From Microscilla marina ATCC 23134 (lineage in GTDB: Bacteria; Bacteroidota; Bacteroidia; Cytophagales; Microscillaceae): a stretch of DNA of 64,000 nt. The translations under genes and the position numbers were made by a program. Positions 58,642 to 64,000 of the stretch are shown in pieces. The stretch covers positions 1-64,000 of the forward strand of contig NZ_AAWS01000034.1 in the NCBI RefSeq assembly GCF_000169175.1, written 5' to 3'. The notes below the pieces were generated by a model. It did no database searches, was not told where the DNA came from, and was given only the letters and a program-made list of their open reading frames with translations. How positions within the stretch are numbered: position 1 is the first letter of the stretch; each line of letters starts with the position of its first letter.

Positions 58642-61464
58642 ATGTTAAATGAATCATTATTGCAAAACTTTCCCCCTGCCAATGATAAAGATGTGTTTGA
58701 TATTATTCAATTCATCAAAAAATCTCCTTTGGAAAAAAACTATTGGCGCATACTCAAAACACTTTATAAAAAAACAGAGACTTATTTTTTGGGTTTGTCT
58801 TCACAAGACCGCCATGCTATAGATGTTGAGTCGACCAATAACCAATTGTTGATGTTGACCCACTTGATTTTTAAGATTGACCGTATCAACCCCCAAGATG
58901 TAAAGAGCCCTTATCCCACCCACGCTACTTTGCGTTATATGAAACGCCGTGCTCGTAGATTTTTGCGCACTCTGGCAGTTCAGCAGCCTCAATACTATTT
59001 CCAAATAGCTTCTAAACTGCTTGTTTTTCAGGCCGATAAGCCTCCGTTTAACTTAAGTTATCAATGGATAAGCGCTGATATATTGTTGGGTAACTCTCGT
59101 CGTGCTCACCAAAAAGGGCACGGACAAGGCAAGTTTGTTTTTGATGGCAATCGTTATCATTTACACCGCCGAGAAGACGGACAACCTGAGGTTTGGGATG
59201 GCCACCTCAATTTTTTGCAAGAGTTACTAATGAAAAATCTGCCTTGGGAAATTTATGAATTTGCGGTGAAGATATTAGACCATCATCAAGCTACCCCTAC
59301 CCAGGTAAGCGAAGAAGTGCTGGAGAAATTTTTCAGTGCACCCTCGCATTGGCTTAAGCGTACTGCTACTGCTATGGCATACCAAACGTTTTTGTTTCAG
59401 GGGGTCAAGCCCGCATTGTTTGCTGGAATGTGGTTGTATAGCAATGCCACTATTCGCAAAAAAATAGATGAAACCGATGCCAATCGACCCAATAAAGGCG
59501 CTAAGTGGTACAAAGACTATGGCAAACACCTGTTTAAATACAGTTTTAATGAATTGCGTGTAGGCAACAACGGCAAACGTATTGTAAAAGCGCTGGAGTT
59601 AGTACAGCAAAAGTATGCTCAAGAGATTCAGCCAGATAGTATTCTGCCTATAGCCCCAGCTTTGCTTCAGTCTAAGCACAAAGCACTGAATGATTTGGCG
59701 TTACAAGGAGCCGATTTTGCTCAGGAGGGCGATGCCATGGAGTGGCTTAAAGCTTTGGGTACCAACGCCAACGAACAGTTGTATAAGCAACTTGCCAAAA
59801 AGCTGATTACCAAGTTTACCCAACGCTACATGTATGCCCGAGACATTGAGCCTTATGTATACAATGTGTCGCCTTACATAGCAGACTTTGGCTGGAGATT
59901 ATCTGATAAATTATCCTGGGGAATTTATTCAGTATGGAGTAAACTCACCGACTATCAGCATAATAACCGCATCAAGCGTGCATATTTTATCAATGCCATC
60001 ACTACCCAGGCAGGAATCAATGCTTTTATGAATTATTATAGTGGCAGGCATTACCTAAATAGTTTGCCTGAGTATATTCTGAACGACATTATCTCAGATG
60101 GAGATAAAAGGGTTTATGATTTTTTGGTAAATCGCCTGAAACTTGACTTGATTAAGCAACCTATGTATCACTTGCAAAGGTTGGCGGTTTTTCCGGGAGA
60201 TGTAAAAGAGGGTATTTTGGCTGAAGCCTTGCAAAAACTTAAAAATAAAGACTTGTTTAAAGACAGTTGGGGGGTAAATAATGGCTTTTCGAACATTTAT
60301 GGTAATGATTGGGCTATAGATGCCTTTTTTCAACTCTTAGATATCGCCAAGGTGTCTGATGCCGGGGCAAGCAACCTTTGTGGGCATGTATTTAAGTATG
60401 ATCAACTGGCGGAACGTTTGATGGCATACATCTATGGTTTGCCTAATAGTAGTAATCGCAAAAGCTTGTTTTTGAAGCACTTGGCAGATAAGCTGAGCCG
60501 TGATGTAAACCTTGGCTCACGTATACCTGCCGAGTTGATAAGTGAGGTGATGCTGCGGATGAACTTTGAAATGTTGCTGACCTTGGTGGCTACTGCCAAC
60601 GATCAGGCTTGGGAAAACCTCAGCAAAGCAGTATATCAACAATTGCTGCATAAACAAAACGAAGTTGGTTTCTGGAAAAATATTCTTGAGCGGGTACTCT
60701 CTGCTGAAAGTCAGGTTTTGAGCAATCGTTTGATAGAAGATCAAGGCTTTTTTGAACTTTTTCAGCAACAAAAAGATGCCTCGGTACTCGAAATCAACCA
60801 TCCTTCTTTTGAGCAAGCATTATTGGCTTGGGTAAAAAACAACGAAGACCTGTTTACAGCAGGTGCAGCGCCTTTGCGAAGCTTGTGTTACCACAAATTA
60901 CCTTCATTGCGTCAATGGGGGCTTGCCAAAGCCACCGAGATGGGCATGAGCATTATGTTTGGGCTACAATTGCTAGAGTCGGGCATTCCTGATACAATGG
61001 CTGCCGGGCGTGCTTATTTCAATGGATTGGCGGCTGGTTCTGACGATGAAAGAGAAGCTGCTTTGGCTTTATGCGACAGCCCCAGCAAAGAGGTACGCAC
61101 ATTTGGAATGGAATTTCTTACGCAGCGCAAAGATCAACTCAAAGACCAACCCCAGGTACTGGCGTTTTTGTCTGAGCATGCCGATGCTTTTGTACAAGCG
61201 TTTGTATCGCATGAAATAAGTCAACAAGCGCTTAATGAACCTTTTGTGGCACGTTTCGATAAAGAGATTCTACGAATGAAAAATCGTAGCCGCAAAGCAA
61301 AAGAGCATACTAAAAAGAGGGTAGAAGAAACTATGGCTGTAGATGCTCAAGTATTGAAAGAGGTAGCACGTTCGGGGGGCAAAACTGATGCAGAATGGGC
61401 CATTGTACAATTGACCAAAAAGGCATTGGCAGGCGAAGAAATAGATGGTTTTGTCCTGGATTAA
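58642..61464 (+). CDS. Large alpha-helical protein of unknown family, 940 residues
   Basis: A 940-residue soluble protein without signal peptide or membrane helix. The start is fixed by the perfect ribosome site. Secondary structure looks almost wholly helical, with HEAT/ARM-like runs (for example DEREAALALCDSPSKEVRTFGMEFLTQRK ~797-825, LRSLCYHKLPSLRQWGLAKATEMG ~745-768). One beta-like patch occurs at ~165-200 (GKFVFDGNRYHLHRREDGQPEVWDGHLNF), and a basic linker (KNRSRKAKEHTKKR ~875) precedes the acidic C-terminus. No catalytic motif is recognised. It may act as a scaffold. It is a single gene behind a ~1-kb structured leader and ends at a strong terminator. Confidence 0.85.
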   Translation: MLNESLLQNFPPANDKDVFDIIQFIKKSPLEKNYWRILKTLYKKTETYFLGLSSQDRHAIDVESTNNQLLMLTHLIFKIDRINPQDVKSPYPTHATLRYMKRRARRFLRTLAVQQPQYYFQIASKLLVFQADKPPFNLSYQWISADILLGNSRRAHQKGHGQGKFVFDGNRYHLHRREDGQPEVWDGHLNFLQELLMKNLPWEIYEFAVKILDHHQATPTQVSEEVLEKFFSAPSHWLKRTATAMAYQTFLFQGVKPALFAGMWLYSNATIRKKIDETDANRPNKGAKWYKDYGKHLFKYSFNELRVGNNGKRIVKALELVQQKYAQEIQPDSILPIAPALLQSKHKALNDLALQGADFAQEGDAMEWLKALGTNANEQLYKQLAKKLITKFTQRYMYARDIEPYVYNVSPYIADFGWRLSDKLSWGIYSVWSKLTDYQHNNRIKRAYFINAITTQAGINAFMNYYSGRHYLNSLPEYILNDIISDGDKRVYDFLVNRLKLDLIKQPMYHLQRLAVFPGDVKEGILAEALQKLKNKDLFKDSWGVNNGFSNIYGNDWAIDAFFQLLDIAKVSDAGASNLCGHVFKYDQLAERLMAYIYGLPNSSNRKSLFLKHLADKLSRDVNLGSRIPAELISEVMLRMNFEMLLTLVATANDQAWENLSKAVYQQLLHKQNEVGFWKNILERVLSAESQVLSNRLIEDQGFFELFQQQKDASVLEINHPSFEQALLAWVKNNEDLFTAGAAPLRSLCYHKLPSLRQWGLAKATEMGMSIMFGLQLLESGIPDTMAAGRAYFNGLAAGSDDEREAALALCDSPSKEVRTFGMEFLTQRKDQLKDQPQVLAFLSEHADAFVQAFVSHEISQQALNEPFVARFDKEILRMKNRSRKAKEHTKKRVEETMAVDAQVLKEVARSGGKTDAEWAIVQLTKKALAGEEIDGFVLD

Positions 61465-61497
61465 TTAAATGCTTGAGGTTTAACTATTGACCTAAAT

Positions 61498-61539
61498 ACA
61501 AATCCCCTCGTTTGAAAATATTCAAGTGAGGGGATTTGT
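61498..61539. terminator. Terminator of the 940-residue gene
   Basis: ACAAATCCCCTC pairs with GAGGGGATTTGT, extended by TTGAA/TTCAA across a GT/GT wobble, around AATA. A near-19-bp stem, convergent side shared with the zinc-ribbon gene. Confidence 0.8.
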
Positions 61540-61615
61540 ATTATATTTAGATATGAGTGGTGTCGTATACAATGTGTTGTGTAGGTTAACAAAAACTAAC
61601 CTTTGTAACACTGGC

Positions 61616-61810
61616 TTAACTTTCTACATCTACCCAAATGTTGGTAGTAAACTTGGCGGTTTGGGTTTTCTTGCAGCGGGTACAGGTTCGTTTCAAACTA
61701 TTTCCTTGCCAATCATGTCCCCAAATTCGGCAGGCAAAATGCTTTGATTTGATTTTGTCTGCCTGAAACTCCTTTAAGTTCTCGTTCTCAGGTGTTTGAT
61801 GCTCTGTCAT
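61616..61810 (-). CDS. Small zinc-ribbon protein
   Basis: 64 residues. A hydrophilic N-terminus (MTEHQTPENENLKEF) precedes a compact ribbon with ligands in FACRIWGHDWQ and RTCTRCKKTQ (C-x5-H, then C-x2-C). Such tiny ribbons bind zinc and often nucleic acid or act as subunits; no partner is visible. It converges on the 940-residue gene, and the strong hairpin between them serves both. Confidence 0.7.
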   Translation of the reverse strand: MTEHQTPENENLKEFQADKIKSKHFACRIWGHDWQGNSLKRTCTRCKKTQTAKFTTNIWVDVES

Positions 61811-62398
61811 AATTGTTTAATTAACGTGTTCGTGTGTCATTACAGCTTTTTTAAGAAATACGGTTATTTTCTAAAAAAAGTTAGATGATTCACCCAATAC
61901 ACAAGATATTATTTTCGTCTATGTTTCCCTGTAAATCACTCATGTTAAATTTACTTTCGTGCGCTGGGTCAATCTTTAAATTTAATAAAAAAATCAAATA
62001 CTTAAGTAGCGGGTGTAAGACATTTTTTAATAATGCATATTTTAATTTGCTGTTACTGACCACTAGTTACTTGTATTATTTCTGGTTTTGCTCAGAAATA
62101 TCCTGCCAGACAAATGTCAATGGATAAGCGGAAAATACTGCGGGTAAAGTAAAAATTTTGAGTTTGATGCGTGTTTGCGGTGGTGGCTAAGTAAGTTTTT
62201 GGCAGGTTTGTTACACAACTCCCCAATTTAAGTGTAATACAGACGAAGCGTGAAACTGTTTTTTCAAGTTTAAAAACTTTTACTATATCAATTAATTGAA
62301 GTGAAATAGTTGAAAAAAAACGAATACGTGCTATGATAAAAATCATTTTACACCTCGATTTTCACCTTCATATTTGTGGCTTTCTAAACTTGTAATTG
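61811..62398. other. Intergenic region
   Basis: 588 bases between divergent genes. A plus-strand frame at 61885-62127 is rich in Phe, Leu, Tyr and Ser and is the kind of frame AT-rich DNA produces by chance. No repeats, RNA genes or clear promoters are seen. Confidence 0.4.
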
Positions 62399-63637
62399 AT
62401 GATAGAGCAGCAAATAGAGCTCATGGCTCCGGCAGGGTCATTTGAAGCGTTGATGGCCGCCATTCAGGCAGGCGCCAATTCGGTATATTTTGGGGTAGAT
62501 CAGCTCAACATGCGCGCCCGTGCCACTATGAATTTTACCTTGGATGATTTGGGTGAAATTGCTAAAATATGCCAACAATACAACGTTAAAACCTACCTTA
62601 CCCTCAACACCATTATTTATGACCATGACTTGTCGTTGTTTAAACGCATTGTACAGCAGGTAAAAAAACATAATATTACAGCCATCATTGCCAGCGACCA
62701 GGCAGTGATTAGTTATGCCCACTCTCAGGGGGTAGAGGTACATATTTCTACCCAAACCAATATTACAAACATAGAGTCTGTAAAGTTTTTTGCCCACTTT
62801 GCCGATGTGATGGTGTTGGCGCGTGAGCTAAGCCTCAAGCAAGTAAAAGCGATAGCAGACGCAGTGAAAAAAGAACAAATCACCGGACCTTCGGGCAAGT
62901 TGGTAGCGCTCGAAGTTTTTGCGCATGGTGCTTTGTGTATGGCGGTATCGGGCAAGTGTTATTTGAGCTTGCATACCCACAACTCATCGGCAAACCGAGG
63001 GGCTTGTATTCAAAACTGTCGCCGTACTTATACTGTCATCGATAAAGAGGAAGGCTTTGAGTTTGATATTGACAATGAGTTTATTATGTCGCCCAAAGAC
63101 TTGTGTACTATAGACTTTTTAGATCAACTGCTAGACACGGGTATCAATGTGCTGAAAATAGAAGGCAGAGGGCGGGCTCCTGAATACGTAAAAACCGTGA
63201 TTGCTTGTTATCGCGAAGCAATAGATGCTTACCAGGCGGGTACTTATACCTCTGCCAGAGTAGAAGGCTGGATGAAACGTTTGCACAATGTATACAATCG
63301 AGACTTTTGGGGAGGCTATTACCTGGGGCAAAAGTTAGGGGAGTGGACAGACACGAGTGGCTCGAAAGCCCGCCAAAAAAAGGTGTACCTAGGTAAAGGC
63401 ATGCACTATTTTTCTAACCTGCAAGTGGGAGAGTTTAAGATAGAGGCACAATCGTTGAAAAAAGGTGATCAAATACTCATTACCGGACAAACTACCGGAG
63501 TGATTGAGACAAGTGTATATGAAATAAGGGTAAACAATGCCATAGTAGACGAAGCCAAACGAGGTGAGGCTTGCTCGTTTAAGGTAGCGGCTAAAATTCG
63601 CCCATCAGATAAGTTATATAAGGTAGTAGAGGTGTAA
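62399..63637 (+). CDS. Peptidase U32-family protein, TrhP (YegQ)-like
   Basis: Start at ATG 62399 (MIEQQIELMAPAGSFEALMAAIQAGANSVYFG), 412 residues. The U32 signature lies around residues 170-210 (EVFAHGALCMAVSGKCYLSLHTHNSSANRGACIQNCRRTY), with the cysteines that in this family hold an iron-sulfur cluster. C-terminal part carries a beta-barrel (~335-412). Characterised U32 proteins hydroxylate tRNA (TrhP), 23S rRNA (RlhA) or ubiquinone precursors (UbiU/V) rather than cutting peptides; the cysteine layout is closest to TrhP. A ferredoxin gene follows by 16 bases. Confidence 0.92.
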   Translation: MIEQQIELMAPAGSFEALMAAIQAGANSVYFGVDQLNMRARATMNFTLDDLGEIAKICQQYNVKTYLTLNTIIYDHDLSLFKRIVQQVKKHNITAIIASDQAVISYAHSQGVEVHISTQTNITNIESVKFFAHFADVMVLARELSLKQVKAIADAVKKEQITGPSGKLVALEVFAHGALCMAVSGKCYLSLHTHNSSANRGACIQNCRRTYTVIDKEEGFEFDIDNEFIMSPKDLCTIDFLDQLLDTGINVLKIEGRGRAPEYVKTVIACYREAIDAYQAGTYTSARVEGWMKRLHNVYNRDFWGGYYLGQKLGEWTDTSGSKARQKKVYLGKGMHYFSNLQVGEFKIEAQSLKKGDQILITGQTTGVIETSVYEIRVNNAIVDEAKRGEACSFKVAAKIRPSDKLYKVVEV

Positions 63638-63653
63638 GCAAACTTGAAAGGCC

Positions 63654-63881
63654 ATGGTTACAATTACCCAACAACGACACAAATGCATTGGTTGCCATTA
63701 TTGCGTAGAGCTTGCCTATGACCGCTGGCGTATGTCGAAAAAAGATGGTAAGAGTGTGTTATTAGGTGCCACTGAAAAAAAAGGGTTTTATACGGTGAGG
63801 GTAGGAGACGAAGAACTGGACGATAACCTAAAAGCAGCGGAGGCTTGCCCGGTAAAAATTATTCAGGTGCGGCAACGATAG
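63654..63881 (+). CDS. Small ferredoxin
   Basis: A 75-residue ferredoxin. The cluster ligands are C-x2-C-x2-C in HKCIGCHYCVE (~10-17), where the third spacing is compressed, and the distal CPVKII near the C-terminus (~66). That is the pattern of a single [4Fe-4S] or [3Fe-4S] cluster. The start at ATG 63654 lies 16 bases after the U32 stop, so the two are co-transcribed and the ferredoxin probably supplies electrons to, or helps, the U32 protein. Confidence 0.88.
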   Translation: MVTITQQRHKCIGCHYCVELAYDRWRMSKKDGKSVLLGATEKKGFYTVRVGDEELDDNLKAAEACPVKIIQVRQR

Positions 63882-64000
63882 ATGTGGTTGCTGCACCCAT
63901 AATTAGATGTAATACTCCGAGGATATTTATTAGTTTTGCTCTTGTTTTGTTGTATCAATACTCAAAACTTACACCTTTTTTTATAAAAAAGATTGCTACC
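63882..64000. other. Right edge, no feature
   Basis: 119 bases after the ferredoxin; AT-rich, with no hairpin terminator or reading frame that I can support. Confidence 0.4.

Noticed and set aside
61885-62127. An 80-codon plus-strand frame
   Set aside because: Low-complexity Phe/Leu/Tyr/Ser composition typical of chance frames in AT-rich DNA.

Overview
The window looks like chromosomal DNA of a marine gliding member of the Bacteroidota, order Cytophagales, with Microscilla-like bacteria the best fit. The grounds are the gene content: an STN/CarboxypepD TonB receptor with a FecR partner, a BT_3928-type DoxX protein, a DUF3244-like secreted protein, a SiaB-family kinase, a two-component-propeller/SpoIIE protein, leucine-rich-repeat proteins and a PspC/DUF2807 fusion. 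Several promoters also match the Bacteroidota consensus TTG-N19-21-TAnnTTTG. The species name is inference. There is no phage, plasmid backbone, CRISPR array or intact transposase. Intergenic DNA is unusually long and rich in small structured repeats.

Layout. 0-5.2 kb: a TPR/membrane protein running off the left edge, a small secreted protein, a SiaB-like kinase, a 47-residue ORF and a small cysteine-cluster protein. 5.2-10 kb: repeat-rich DNA around two secreted metallopeptidases (M57 and M1) and a tandemly duplicated tRNA-His unit. 10-18.7 kb: a TPR protein, a sodium:solute symporter with a tiny membrane ORF upstream, an LRR protein, hisH-hisA-hisF (with a 142-bp MITE between hisA and hisF), an ArsC/Spx protein and an Old Yellow Enzyme/MarR pair sharing an identical operator. 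19-26 kb: two ABC permeases, a pRiA4b-ORF3 protein and metH under a SAM-I riboswitch. 26-38 kb: a DUF3244-like protein, DUF2461, a 1306-residue propeller-GAF-SpoIIE signalling protein, an SPFH protein paired with a NAD-kinase-like protein, a solute-binding protein, aroK, cdaA and folP. 38-48.5 kb: a DoxX protein, an OppB-type permease, threonine aldolase, a secreted LRR protein and a FecR/TonB-receptor pair. 48.5-57.4 kb: PspC/DUF2807 protein with PadR, dnaB, an SDR and a penicillin-acylase-type lipoprotein. 58.6-64 kb: a 940-residue protein of unknown family, a zinc-ribbon protein, and a U32 protein with a ferredoxin.

The most unusual locus is 57.6-58.65 kb. A consensus-perfect promoter reads into a 939-bp block closed by a perfect 19-bp inverted repeat. 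The block holds three near-identical head modules, two of which carry long perfect hairpins with different stem sequences but similar loops. A perfect Shine-Dalgarno, rare in this phylum, then precedes the 940-residue gene. This looks like a transcribed, highly structured ~1-kb leader or a non-autonomous element fixed upstream of the gene.

How genes work together: HisH and HisF form imidazole-glycerol-phosphate synthase and HisA makes its substrate; metH remakes methionine under SAM feedback; MarR probably represses both itself and the OYE gene; PadR probably controls the PspC protein; FecR and the TonB receptor form an uptake-signalling pair; the U32 protein and the ferredoxin are probably co-functional; cdaA makes c-di-AMP downstream of folP.
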